From Acidovorax benzenivorans (GTDB lineage Bacteria; Pseudomonadota; Gammaproteobacteria; Burkholderiales; Burkholderiaceae_C): a stretch of 64,000 nt of DNA. The position numbers were made by a program, and so were the translations under genes. Under the pieces are notes generated by a model. That model ran no database searches. It was not told where the DNA came from and was given only the letters and a program-made list of their open reading frames with translations. Shown piece after piece: positions 1 through 8,186 of the stretch. Numbering within the stretch: position 1 is the stretch's first letter; every line of letters begins with the position of its first letter. The DNA lies in NCBI RefSeq assembly GCF_028680575.1, contig NZ_JAPCKI010000004.1:310001-374000 (forward strand). The letters run 5' to 3'.

Positions 1-138
1 GCTTCGCAGACTACGCAGTGCCGCGCGCTCGCATGTCGTTGCAAACCTCGATCTGCAACGCACCTGCTTGCCCGCACAGATCAATTTGCTGTCCCGTCTT
101 CTGAGCGCCCCTCTCTGAAACCAGACTTCCTATTTTCC

Positions 139-741
139 ATGCCTATTTTCCTGCATGTCGGCTGCGGCCAAAACACCAAAGTACGTACCACGCGTGCACT
201 GAATACGCCCGAGTGGACAGAATTGCGGCTGGACATTGATCCTGCAGTCGCGCCAGACATCGTGGGCAGCATGACAGACATGCGGGCCGTGGCTGATGGG
301 TCGGTAGATGCCATCTATTCATCGCACAACATCGAACATTTGTATCCGCATGAAGTACCGGCCGCGTTGGCTGAATTCCTGCGGGTACTCAAGCCGGAAG
401 GCTTCGCCATCATCACCTGCCCCGATCTTCAGGCCGTCGCCGATTTGGTAGCTCAAGATAAGCTCATGCAGCCTGCCTACCAATCACCGGCAGGCCCCAT
501 TACTCCATTAGATATTCTCTACGGCCACAGGCCCGCACTCGCGCTTGGCAACCTGTACATGGCACATCGCACCGGGTTCACCCTCAATAGCCTCATGCAA
601 ACGTTCAAAGCCGCAGGATTTTCCGCATGCGCAGGAAAGCGCCAGCCACCGCCAGCATATGCATTGTGGCTGCTCGCGGCAAAACAACCTGTAGCGGAGA
701 CAACGCTGAGGCAACTCGCGGCGGTGCACTTTCCAAGCTGA
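139..741 (+). CDS. SAM-dependent methyltransferase, small class I type
   Basis: A 200-residue protein with the layout of a predicted class I SAM-dependent methyltransferase. A glycine-rich motif I (HVGCGQNT) lies at residues 6-13. The later SSHNIEHLYPHEVPAAL and LRVLKPEGFAIITCPDL segments match the post-I/motif IV and motif VI region of the Methyltransf_11-like family. No signal peptide or membrane segment is visible, so it should be cytosolic. The substrate cannot be told. Proteins of this kind are often found with glycosyltransferases, but the upstream gene lies outside the window. It starts at an ATG and stands alone, with no gene for over 700 bases downstream. Confidence 0.8.
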   Translation: MPIFLHVGCGQNTKVRTTRALNTPEWTELRLDIDPAVAPDIVGSMTDMRAVADGSVDAIYSSHNIEHLYPHEVPAALAEFLRVLKPEGFAIITCPDLQAVADLVAQDKLMQPAYQSPAGPITPLDILYGHRPALALGNLYMAHRTGFTLNSLMQTFKAAGFSACAGKRQPPPAYALWLLAAKQPVAETTLRQLAAVHFPS

Positions 742-1377
742 TCGCAGGAGGCCTAACGGTCCTCTGCACGAATCCCTGAGCGATATGCCTGAACAAGCCT
801 GAACCTCAAGCAATGAGTTCAAGCGCGAATGCCTCGATGCCATAGAGCTGACGGCTCCCTAGGCAGAGTGGGCGTCCCTTCCGGGCGCTCAAGCACAGTT
901 CAGATATGTGAAGGTGCGCTACTGCGGCGCAAGAAGAACGCAGCGCAGATCGCCACGCTGTTTGCTCTGGGCCATCTGTAGATGGCAAGACACAAGTCAA
1001 ACTGCCGGAGAAGTGCTGCTGACGCGCCTTGACGAAGTAACGCTGGCGCAGCTGCCAGCCGATTTACATGTGCGGAGGGTGCTCGGGTGCCACTCGCTCA
1101 AGGAGATTTCTCATGGCGCCAACAACGACCAAAACAGCGTAGACGTGATGCTGGGGGCGGCTGCTTTGCGGACCTGCCCGCCGCGACACAGCTGGCTTGC
1201 GACCGGCAGCAGGTGAGCAGGAGCGCAACAGACGCTGGTGCTGGGGCAAAGAAATAGCGAAGTACAAGGCCCCCTCCTTAGCGTCACGCACAGGCCAGGC
1301 ACAAGGTTGACGCAGCCTGCACCCGCCGCCTACACTGCCCATGTCGCATCTGGCCTTGGAGCCAGAGCGAACCGCAA
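742..1377. other. Gene-poor stretch, no supportable gene
   Basis: About 640 bases without a convincing coding region. Open frames exist on both strands, the longest shadowing the next gene, but none has family motifs or a ribosome-binding site. A short plus-strand peptide near 915-980 (reading RRKKNAAQIATLFALGHL before a stop) looks like decayed coding sequence, but it could not be assigned to a family. Confidence 0.4.
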
Positions 1378-1410
1378 AGCCCTCCACCACCGCTGAGGGC
1401 TTTTCTTTTT
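1376..1410 (+). terminator. Rho-independent terminator
   Basis: The arms AGCCCTC and GAGGGCT enclose about a 10-base loop and are followed by a T-rich run (TTTTCTTTTT). A second, weaker GC hairpin followed by CTTTTT lies at about 1430-1456, just before the next gene. Together they isolate the P-loop gene from upstream transcription. Confidence 0.6.
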
Positions 1411-1477
1411 GGTCCATCGCATTGAAGGCTCTCCCTGCTTGCAGAGAGGGCTTTTTGCATTTCTGGAGCCCTTTTTG

Positions 1478-2044
1478 ATGCATACCACTTCCGCACACAC
1501 CGCCACAGCAGGCGCCGCCGTCCCCTCCCCCCGCATCCACCTGGTCATCGGGCCCGTGGGTGCGGGCAAGTCCACCTTTGTGCGCCAGTTGGTGCAGCAG
1601 CACCGCGCTGTGCCGCTCAACCTGGACGACTGGATGGCCACGCTGTTTTCGCCAGACCGGCCCGATACAGCGGACGTCATGGCCTGGTACGTGCCCCGCA
1701 CGCTGCGCTGCCTGGCGCAGATCTGGAAGACGGCCGAGGCCGTGCTGAACGCGGGTGGCGATGTGGTGCTGGAGGTGGGCCTGATCCAGCAGCACCAGCG
1801 CAATGCGTTTTACGCCCGCATGGGGCCATGGGCCGATGCCATGGTGGTGTATGTGCTGGACGCACCGCGCGATGTGCGGCGCGAGCGCGTGTTGCGGCGC
1901 AACGCTGAACAGGGCACAACGTTTTCGATGGTGGTGCCGCCGCATATCTTTGAGCTGGCCAGCGACCTCTGGCAGCCGCCTGGCGATGTGGAGTGCGCGG
2001 ACCACACCGTGGTGTGGGTACCCGTGGCGGACCACGGGGCTTGA
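1478..2044 (+). CDS. AAA family P-loop ATP-binding protein (kinase/zeta-like)
   Basis: A 188-residue protein with a clear Walker A motif GPVGAGKST at residues 25-33. VVLEVGL fits the Walker B strand, and the C-terminal half contains the DAPRDVRRERVLRRN arginine-rich lid seen in small P-loop kinases and zeta-toxin-like proteins. The ATG at 1478 was chosen over an upstream in-frame GTG because a TGGAG ribosome-binding site precedes it and the upstream codons run through the terminator hairpin. No partner antitoxin is adjacent, so a zeta-toxin role is not supported. A small-molecule or RNA kinase is equally possible. Confidence 0.7.
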   Translation: MHTTSAHTATAGAAVPSPRIHLVIGPVGAGKSTFVRQLVQQHRAVPLNLDDWMATLFSPDRPDTADVMAWYVPRTLRCLAQIWKTAEAVLNAGGDVVLEVGLIQQHQRNAFYARMGPWADAMVVYVLDAPRDVRRERVLRRNAEQGTTFSMVVPPHIFELASDLWQPPGDVECADHTVVWVPVADHGA

Positions 2045-2120
2045 AGACATGGCGCAAGCCTGGCTGCAGTTTGCAGCGCGGGCGCCAGCGCAGCCCGTGG
2101 TCCAGCCCCTGCAGCGCCGC

Positions 2121-2777
2121 TCAGGCCTGGGCCACCTGCTTCAGCAATGCGTCGAAGTTGCCGTGCAGGGCCTGGCTGCCCAGCGCGCGGCGGCGGCCGG
2201 TGGCGGCGTCGCCCACTGCCAGCTGTGGCACGCCTTGCGCACCCAGGGCTTGCATGTCGGCACGGGCGGCGGCCACGCGCTGCAGCATGGCAGCGCGCAG
2301 GGCATCGGTGGGCTCGCGCACCAACTCTGCGGCTGCATGCAGGCCCAGGGCGCTCAGCACATCGGCCAGCACGGTGGGCGCCGTGGTGTCGCGCCCGTCC
2401 ACATAACGTGCGTGCTGAAAGGCGTGCAGTGCCTCCAGCTCGCGCGCGGGCTCGGTCTGCGCCACGGCGGTGAGGGCCAACGTGGCAGGGCCCGAGTCAA
2501 AACGCCCGGCCGGCTGGCCCAGCACCTGCTCGCGGTAGGCCTGGCTGAACGGCTGGCCGGTGAGCTGCGCGATGCGCTGGTCGTTGGACCAGGCGTAGGC
2601 CGCAAATTGCGCGTCCATGGGCCGGGCGCCTGCGCCTGCAAACAAGCCCGTGGGCGCCAGCACCACCTGCACGCCGGGCGTGGCTTGCAAGCGGGCCAGC
2701 ACGGGTGCGGCGGCGTAGCACCAGCCGCACAGGGGGTCGAACAGGTACGTCACGGTGACGGTAGGCGTGGAGGGCAT
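2121..2777 (-). CDS. DsbA family protein (thioredoxin-fold oxidoreductase)
   Basis: A 218-residue protein with the redox motif CGWC at residues 17-20, directly after the first beta strand (VTVTYLFDPLCGWC). This is the cytosolic DsbA/FrnE-like arrangement. It has no signal peptide, so it is probably not the periplasmic disulfide catalyst. Family members include protein disulfide isomerases and 2-hydroxychromene-2-carboxylate isomerase relatives, but the presence of both cysteines favours redox activity. It lies 3 nt downstream of a small TPR-like gene on the same strand, so the two are probably co-transcribed. Confidence 0.85.
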   Translation of the reverse strand: MPSTPTVTVTYLFDPLCGWCYAAAPVLARLQATPGVQVVLAPTGLFAGAGARPMDAQFAAYAWSNDQRIAQLTGQPFSQAYREQVLGQPAGRFDSGPATLALTAVAQTEPARELEALHAFQHARYVDGRDTTAPTVLADVLSALGLHAAAELVREPTDALRAAMLQRVAAARADMQALGAQGVPQLAVGDAATGRRRALGSQALHGNFDALLKQVAQA

Positions 2778-2780
2778 GGA

Positions 2781-3101
2781 TCAGGGTCTCTCTTCAGAAT
2801 CTTCAGGATCAGGCGGTGTGGATGCGGCCGGTGCCGCTGCGGGTGGAGCCTGGGCCATGTTTGCGGCCAGCGCGGCTTCAAACGCTGCAATCTCTTCGGC
2901 CAGCGTGCCCCGGCTGCGGAAATGGCGGGCGGCGCGGTCGTACCAGTTTTCGGCGTCTTCCAGGTCGCCCTCTTGCAGGTGCAGGATGCCGTGCAGCCAG
3001 GCGGCGAGCATGGAGCCGTCGTGTTGCACCAGATCGTGCGCCGCGTTCCAGCGCCCGGCGTGCAGGTGCTGCAGGACTTGTTGGAGCGGGTGCGTGGTCA
3101 C
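2781..3101 (-). CDS. Small hypothetical protein, helical repeat-like
   Basis: A 106-residue, mostly helical protein. The residues GRWNAAHDLVQHDGSMLAAWLHGILHLQEGDLEDAENWYDRA resemble tandem TPR/Sel1-like helical pairs. The C-terminus is Ala/Pro-rich and acidic, probably disordered. No catalytic motif is seen. It starts at an ATG upstream of and almost abutting the DsbA-like gene, suggesting a two-gene operon in which it could act as an adaptor. That role is only inferred from position. Confidence 0.65.
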   Translation of the reverse strand: MTTHPLQQVLQHLHAGRWNAAHDLVQHDGSMLAAWLHGILHLQEGDLEDAENWYDRAARHFRSRGTLAEEIAAFEAALAANMAQAPPAAAPAASTPPDPEDSEERP

Positions 3102-3137
3102 GATCTGGTTCCTTTCAACAACTTGCTTTGACAGCCC

Positions 3138-4004
3138 TTACCACTTCATCTCGCCCTTGTTGACCTTGGCACCGATGTCCAGCGACAGGCCCATGGGCGC
3201 TGCGGGGTAGGCCTTTTTCATCGCGTCGATGAGTTCGGCGCTCGTCTTGGTGGCGGCGGCATTCTTCTCAAACGCTTGCAGGTAGCCCTTGGTGTAGCTG
3301 ATGTTGGCGGCATCCAGCGCGCCGCCGGCGGGCATGTGGCCGGGCACCACCACGGTGGGCTGCAACGCGGCCATTTCGTCGAGCTGGGCCACCCAGGCGC
3401 TGCGTTCGGCCACCGTTTGCGTGTCGGCCGTCCACACATGGGTGTTGGTGCCAAACACGCCGATGGTGCCCACCACGGCCTTGATGGACGGAATCCACGC
3501 ATACGGGCGGTGCGCCAGCAGGCCGGTGGTGCCGCGGATCTCGACCGTCTGGCCGTCCACGCTCAGCGTGTTGCCAGCAATCGCCTTGGGCAGCACGGGC
3601 GTGCGCGGTGCGTTGGCGCCCATCTTGGGGCCCCAGAAGGCGAGCTTGCCAGCCAGCTTGGCGTTGATCTTCTCCAGCACGGCGGGCGTGGTCACCACGT
3701 CGGCCTTGGGGAAGATTTCTTTCAGCGTCTCGACGCCAAAGTAGTAGTCGGGGTCGGCCTGGCTCACGTAGATGGTCTTGAGCTCTTTGCCGGTGTCGAG
3801 CACGTTGGCGGCAATGCGCAGCGCGTCGGCACGGGTAAAGCCAGCGTCGATAACCATGGCCTCCTTCTCGCCATACACCAGGGTGGAGTTGACGTTGAAG
3901 CTGTTGCCGTCGGCGTTGTAAACCTTGACCTGCAGGGGCTGGGCGGCCTGGGCGCCGGTGAAGGCAACGGCGAGGGTGGCGGCGATGAGGGTGGTGCGGA
4001 ACAT
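3138..4004 (-). CDS. Exported MBL-fold protein with altered metal motif
   Basis: A 288-residue protein with a signal peptide (cleavage probably after TGAQA, residue 20) and an MBL-fold pattern: VIDAGFTRADALRIAANVL, then the motif strand, then VVVPGHMPAGG later. The metal-binding motif normally reads HxHxDH. Here residues 81-90 read SQADPDYYFG, so only the aspartate remains and the three histidines are Gln, Asp and Tyr. A periplasmic but non-classical role is therefore likely. The gene is transcribed divergently from a LysR regulator across about 124 bases. Confidence 0.8.
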   Translation of the reverse strand: MFRTTLIAATLAVAFTGAQAAQPLQVKVYNADGNSFNVNSTLVYGEKEAMVIDAGFTRADALRIAANVLDTGKELKTIYVSQADPDYYFGVETLKEIFPKADVVTTPAVLEKINAKLAGKLAFWGPKMGANAPRTPVLPKAIAGNTLSVDGQTVEIRGTTGLLAHRPYAWIPSIKAVVGTIGVFGTNTHVWTADTQTVAERSAWVAQLDEMAALQPTVVVPGHMPAGGALDAANISYTKGYLQAFEKNAAATKTSAELIDAMKKAYPAAPMGLSLDIGAKVNKGEMKW

Positions 4005-4096
4005 GGTGGTTTCTCCGGTGTGTTGAGCGGTGGTGCAGATGACGGAATGAAGTTTATTTGCGCCAATCGATCCAATAAACCCGATAATTCGCGCAT

Positions 4097-4120
4097 ATTT
4101 GTTTCATCAATCGATCAAAT
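4097..4120. promoter_or_regulatory. Candidate LysR operator in divergent intergenic region
   Basis: The interrupted palindrome ATTTG-N14-CAAAT lies just upstream of the LysR gene at 4129 and between it and the divergent MBL-fold gene. The spacing and AT-rich arms fit a LysR-type binding box, but only the symmetry is seen. Binding is inferred. Confidence 0.35.
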
Positions 4121-4128
4121 AGCCCCTT

Positions 4129-5022
4129 ATGGACCGCCTGACCGCCATGCATGTGTTTGCCGAGGTCGCCACCAGCGGCAGCTTTAGCGCCACGGCCGAC
4201 AAACTGGAGATGTCGCGGGCCATGGTCACGCGCTATGTGGGCGAGATGGAGCAGTGGCTGCAGGCGCGGCTGCTGCAGCGCACCACCCGCAGCGTGACGC
4301 TGACCGACGCGGGCGAACACGCGCTGCGCCGCTGCCAGCAGATGTTGGCGCTGTCGCAAGACCTGGAAGAAGAAACAGCCACCACCACCGAGGGCGCGCT
4401 GCGCGGCCAGCTCCGGCTGACCTGCAGCGTGTCGTTTGCGTTTGCGCAGATGGGCGCGGCGATTGCGGACTTTCTGGCGCAACACCCGCAGCTCAAGATC
4501 GACCTGGACGCGAGCGAAGGATCACTGAACCTGGTGGAAAAGCGCATCGACCTGGCCATCCGCATCAGCGCCGAACCCGACCCGCTGCTCATCGGCCGGC
4601 CACTGGCCCGCTGCGATTCGGCCCTGGTGGCGTCGCCCGCCTACCTGGCCGCGCACGGCGTGCCGCAGCAACCTCCCGACCTGGCGCAGCACCGGTGCCT
4701 GAGCTATGCCAACTTTGGCAAAAGCGTGTGGCAGCTGACGCGCGGCGATGTGGTGGAACGCGTGGGCGTGAGCGGCCATTTCAGCGCCAACGAGGCCACC
4801 ACGCTGATGCGCGCGGCGTTGGCGGGCGGCGGCATTGCGATGCAGCCGACGTATCTGGTCAACCCCTACCTGCACAGCGGCGAGTTGCAGGCCGTGCTGC
4901 CGGGCTGGGACTTGCCGGTGATGACGATCTATGCGCTGTACCCGTCGCGCCGGCACTTGTCGCCTGCGGTGCGGGCGTTGCTGGATTTTTTGGTGGCCCG
5001 GTTTGCAGGGGTGCCGTGGTGA
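4129..5022 (+). CDS. LysR family transcriptional regulator
   Basis: A 297-residue protein of standard LysR length. The N-terminal winged helix-turn-helix occupies about residues 1-60 (GSFSATADKLEMSRAMVTRYVGEMEQWLQARLLQRTTRSVTLTDAG). A two-lobed effector-binding domain follows, of the CrgA-like subtype. The divergent MBL-fold gene is the natural target. The ATG start is well placed relative to the family N-terminus. Confidence 0.92.
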   Translation: MDRLTAMHVFAEVATSGSFSATADKLEMSRAMVTRYVGEMEQWLQARLLQRTTRSVTLTDAGEHALRRCQQMLALSQDLEEETATTTEGALRGQLRLTCSVSFAFAQMGAAIADFLAQHPQLKIDLDASEGSLNLVEKRIDLAIRISAEPDPLLIGRPLARCDSALVASPAYLAAHGVPQQPPDLAQHRCLSYANFGKSVWQLTRGDVVERVGVSGHFSANEATTLMRAALAGGGIAMQPTYLVNPYLHSGELQAVLPGWDLPVMTIYALYPSRRHLSPAVRALLDFLVARFAGVPW

Positions 5023-5049
5023 GGGATGGTCGCCTCGGCTGAATTACTA

Positions 5050-5110
5050 CAAATTTGATAGCTTCTAGCGCTTTTCCATCAGGCGATAGAGGCCTATTTG
5101 GCTTGATTTT
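5050..5110. repeat. Comamonadaceae-type intergenic repeat, copy 1 (diverged)
   Basis: This stretch begins with TTTGATAGCTTCTAGCGCTT, the same core found in the copies near 9110, 19115 and 25704. Here the second arm of the hairpin has decayed, so it is probably a poor terminator. Confidence 0.6.
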
Positions 5111-5135
5111 CACAACACTTTGAGAGCGCGCTGGC

Positions 5136-5243
5136 ACTCCCCTGGTGGGAGAGGGTTGGGGAGAGGGGGGAGCATGGGGCGCGGCGCCCGGAAGAAAAGC
5201 CCCCTCTCCCCCGCCCTCTCCCGCGAGGGGAGAGGGAGCAATA
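5136..5243. repeat. REP-like palindromic element
   Basis: Two inverted blocks, each itself palindromic, carry the pattern CTCCCCTGGTGGGAGAGGG and CCCTCTCCCGCGAGGGGAGAGGG with a GGCGCGGCGCC centre. The arrangement matches repetitive extragenic palindromes that occur in many copies in proteobacterial genomes. No transposase relative (RAYT) is in the window. Confidence 0.7.
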
Positions 5244-5287
5244 CCCGGCACAGAGCGCGTTGATAACCCAGCGGCCAGATCGGCGAC

Positions 5288-6289
5288 CTACTCCGCCTCG
5301 ATGCCAGCGGCCTTGATCACCTTGCCCCACTTCTGCGTTTCGGTAGCCTGGAACTTGGCCAGCTCATCGGGCGATGTGGTCCACGCCTCGGAGCCTGCGT
5401 TCTCGAAGAAGCTCTTGGCCGCAGCGCTCTTGGTGGCGGCGGTCAGCAGCTCGTTCAGGCGCGTCACCACCAGCGCGGGCGTGCCCGCTGGCACGTAGGC
5501 TGCAAACCAGTAGCCCATGTCGTAGCCCTTCACACCGGCTTCGTCGATGGTGGGCACGTCGGGCAGCTGGGTGCTGCGCTTTTGCGTGGAGTAGCCCAGC
5601 GCGCGCAGCTTGCCCGCCTTGACCTGCGGTACGCCTGTGGAGGTATCAGTGATCATCAGATCGATCTGCCCGCCCAGCAGGTCGGTGATGGCCAGCGGGT
5701 TGCTCTTGTAGGGCACATGCAGGATGTCCACGGCCGCCAGCTGCTTGAGCATCTCGCCCGCCATGCGGCTCGATGAGCTACCGCTGCCAAAGCTGAGCTT
5801 GCCGGGGTTCTTCTTGGCAAAGGCCAGCAGCTCGCCCACGTTCTTGTACGGCGCGCTGGCGTTGACCACCAGCACCTGCCCCCCCTTGCCCAGGCCGGTG
5901 ACGGGGGCAAAGTCCTTCACCGGGTCGTACGAGAGCTTCTTGTACAGGTGCTCGTTGGCGGCGTGCGTGGTGTTGGTGGTGATGAGCACGCTGTAGCCAT
6001 CGGCCGCCGACTTGGCCACGGCCGACGCGGCGATCATGCCGCTGGCGCCGGCCTTGTTGTCGATGACCACGGGCTGCTTGGTGTCGTTGGTGATGGACTG
6101 GCCCAGCGCGCGTGCCAACTGGTCGGTGGCGCTGCCTGCGGCGAAGGGCACGACAAACGTGATGGCCTTGGTCGGGTAAGCAGGCACCTGCGCCTGGGCA
6201 GCCGTGCCGTGCAAAGCGCCCAACGCCAGCACGGCAGCGGCCATGGCATGGCGGCGGCCGGGGTTCATCAGCGACGTGAATGGGTTCAT
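5288..6289 (-). CDS. Bug/TctC family tripartite tricarboxylate-type substrate-binding protein
   Basis: A 333-residue periplasmic receptor. The signal peptide ends near residue 34 (AAQAQ). The mature start YPTKAITFVVPFAAGSATDQLAR is the hallmark of the Bug family, and the C-terminal KFQATETQKWGKVIKAAGIEAE is also diagnostic. It captures small carboxylates or similar ligands. No TctA/TctB membrane partners are adjacent, which is usual for orphan Bug proteins in this group. It lies downstream of the two AtuA-type genes on the same strand and is probably part of the same unit. Confidence 0.93.
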   Translation of the reverse strand: MNPFTSLMNPGRRHAMAAAVLALGALHGTAAQAQVPAYPTKAITFVVPFAAGSATDQLARALGQSITNDTKQPVVIDNKAGASGMIAASAVAKSAADGYSVLITTNTTHAANEHLYKKLSYDPVKDFAPVTGLGKGGQVLVVNASAPYKNVGELLAFAKKNPGKLSFGSGSSSSRMAGEMLKQLAAVDILHVPYKSNPLAITDLLGGQIDLMITDTSTGVPQVKAGKLRALGYSTQKRSTQLPDVPTIDEAGVKGYDMGYWFAAYVPAGTPALVVTRLNELLTAATKSAAAKSFFENAGSEAWTTSPDELAKFQATETQKWGKVIKAAGIEAE

Positions 6290-6356
6290 GTTGTCTCCTT
6301 GTGTGTAGGTATAAAAGGCGGAAAGGAATCGGGAAGTAGAAAAAAAGAAACGACCG

Positions 6357-6719
6357 CTACGGCGGCGGCCCGCCGAGGTACTGCGCCAGCACGGCAGGCA
6401 CTTGAACGGGCATGTCCAGCAGCAGGTAGCTCAGCGCCTTGCCGTGACTGTCGAGATTGAGCGAATCGTTCACGCCGCCGTCGAGCACGTCGTCCAGCAC
6501 GATGTTCATGGCCTGCAGTTGTGGCAGCAGGTAGCGCGTGACCTGGTGCGGCCGGCGCTGTGCAAACTGCTGCGCCACGGCGGCCTCGGTGACCTGATCG
6601 ACCAGCACACCCCACAGCGCGGGGTGCCAGGCGATGACGCTGATGTTGGAGCGGTTGCCTTTGTCGCCGGTGCGGCTGTGGGCCAGGCGGTAGAGCGGAA
6701 CAGTGATGGTGCTTGTCAT
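6357..6719 (-). CDS. AtuA-associated small protein (ferredoxin-fold-like C-terminal AtuA domain)
   Basis: A 120-residue protein whose N-terminus RLAHSRTGDKGNRSNISVIA is typical of the small domain found at the C-terminus of, or encoded next to, AtuA/DUF1446 proteins. The ATG at 6719 is preceded by GAGGAG. A longer frame begins only at a TTG that overlaps the upstream stop. The gene begins 14 nt after the AtuA-type gene ends, implying coupled expression and probably a two-chain complex. Its exact biochemical role is not known. Confidence 0.8.
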   Translation of the reverse strand: MTSTITVPLYRLAHSRTGDKGNRSNISVIAWHPALWGVLVDQVTEAAVAQQFAQRRPHQVTRYLLPQLQAMNIVLDDVLDGGVNDSLNLDSHGKALSYLLLDMPVQVPAVLAQYLGGPPP

Positions 6720-6733
6720 GGTGTGTGTGCTCC

Positions 6734-8101
6734 TCAATCCACCATCTCAAAACGCACGGCCACGGCCTCGCGCGGCACTAGGCACGACACGGTGCCCAGG
6801 CGCGGGCGCATGGCGGTGCGCACACCGCCGCCGCCTGCGGGGCCGCAGGTGTAAAGCGCCGTCACCTCGCGCACCAGGCGCTGGGCGCTGGCGTGGTCGC
6901 GGTGCTGCAGGGCCACGCGCAGGCGCACGTCGCGGGGGTCATTGCGGGCATCGCCCGCTGCGGGGTCGTCCAGCCAGCGGCTGGTGTCGTCGCCAAAGAC
7001 GCTGGTCACGCCAATCAGGTCGATGCGCAGCGGGCCCAGGCCGTGCAAGCGCTCGCGCAGCACCTCGCCCGCCAGGCGGGCACGGGCTTCGGCACGCGGG
7101 CCTGCGTAAGAGATTTCGCCTTCGGCAAACCAGCCGGATTCAAAGCACACATTCACTTTGAGCGTAGGCGGCTGCGGATGGCCGCGCACGTCTTCCAGCC
7201 GCACGGCGTCGGGCCCCACGGGCATCACCTGCGCGGCGGTGATGTCGGCCACCACATCGGGCGTGAGGTAGGCCGCCGGGTCGTGCAGCTCGTACAGCAG
7301 CTGTTCCTTCACCGTGCGTTCGGTGATGCAGCCGCCCGTGCCGGGTGGCTTGGTGATGGTGCAGTGGCCGTCGGCGTCAATCTCGGCGATGGGGTAGCCC
7401 AGTTGCGCCAAGCCCGCCACATCCTTGTAGTCAGGGTCAGCAAAGTAGCCGCCGGTGACTTGCGCGCCGCATTCGAGCAAATGGCCTGCCATGGTGGCGC
7501 GAGCCAGGCGGTCCCAGTCGTCAGCCGCCCAGCCGTAGTGCGCCATGGCCGGGCCCAGCACCAGCGATGGGTCGGCCACGCGGCCGCACACCACGATGTC
7601 AGCCCCGGCGCGCAGCGCATCGGCAATAGCCTGTGCGCCGATGTAGGCGTTGGCGCTGACGATGGGCTCGGAGGGCATCGCAAGGCCCAGGGCACGTTCG
7701 AGCAAGGCGCGGTGGTGGGGGCCGCTCAGGTCGTCGCCCTGCACCACGGCAATGCGCGGGGCGCGCAGGCCCAGCTCTGCCGCCAGTTGGTGAATGCGCC
7801 GTGCTGCCCCGGCGGGGTTGGCGGCGCCAAAGTTGCTGACGATGCGCACGCCGTGCGCCAGGCAGTCGGCCAGCACCGGCTGCAGCAAGTCCACCAGCAG
7901 GGGTTCGTAGCCCGCATCGGGCTGGGTGCGGCGTGCCAGCTGGGCCAGGGCCAGGGTGCGCTCGGCCAGGGTTTCAAAAATCAGCACAGCGGGTTGGCCG
8001 CTGGCGATAAGGGCCTGCACCACGGGCGCAGCGGCATCGGTGCGGTCGCCCGAAAAGCCTGCCGCGCAGCCAATGCGCAGATGGGGAATGTGTTGTGACA
8101 T
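6734..8101 (-). CDS. AtuA/DUF1446 family protein
   Basis: A 455-residue cytosolic protein. The N-terminal IGCAAGFSGDRTDAA and internal NFGAANPAGAAR, ANAYIGAQAIADAL, VCGRVADPSLVLGPAMAHYGW are characteristic of the AtuA family, named for acyclic terpene utilisation. In many bacteria these proteins occur with acyl-CoA or carboxylate catabolic genes. The ATG at 8101 has GGAG upstream and is preferred over an upstream TTG. It is followed by the small AtuA partner and a Bug receptor, and is divergent from a LysR regulator, forming one regulated catabolic unit. The substrate is not known. Confidence 0.85.
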   Translation of the reverse strand: MSQHIPHLRIGCAAGFSGDRTDAAAPVVQALIASGQPAVLIFETLAERTLALAQLARRTQPDAGYEPLLVDLLQPVLADCLAHGVRIVSNFGAANPAGAARRIHQLAAELGLRAPRIAVVQGDDLSGPHHRALLERALGLAMPSEPIVSANAYIGAQAIADALRAGADIVVCGRVADPSLVLGPAMAHYGWAADDWDRLARATMAGHLLECGAQVTGGYFADPDYKDVAGLAQLGYPIAEIDADGHCTITKPPGTGGCITERTVKEQLLYELHDPAAYLTPDVVADITAAQVMPVGPDAVRLEDVRGHPQPPTLKVNVCFESGWFAEGEISYAGPRAEARARLAGEVLRERLHGLGPLRIDLIGVTSVFGDDTSRWLDDPAAGDARNDPRDVRLRVALQHRDHASAQRLVREVTALYTCGPAGGGGVRTAMRPRLGTVSCLVPREAVAVRFEMVD

Positions 8102-8155
8102 CAGTCGCTGTCTCCTGCAGTGCAATGTACGCAGGCTGCGCTATTCTGTGAAATC

Positions 8156-8168
8156 GATTGTTTCAATC
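8156..8168. promoter_or_regulatory. Candidate LysR operator (GATTG-TTT-CAATC)
   Basis: A perfect 5-bp inverted repeat with a 3-bp spacer lies between the divergent AtuA and LysR genes, about 20 bp upstream of the LysR start. It fits an autoregulatory LysR-type box. The function is inferred. Confidence 0.4.
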
Positions 8169-8186
8169 AATCCATCTACAAAACAA

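Noticed and set aside
908..1216. A 102-codon plus-strand frame in the gene-poor stretch
   Set aside because: No recognisable domain, no good start site and an abnormal composition. At best it is a decayed fragment.
1478..2044. Zeta toxin of a toxin-antitoxin pair
   Set aside because: The P-loop fits, but no epsilon-like antitoxin gene is adjacent and the zeta-specific substrate motif was not recognised.
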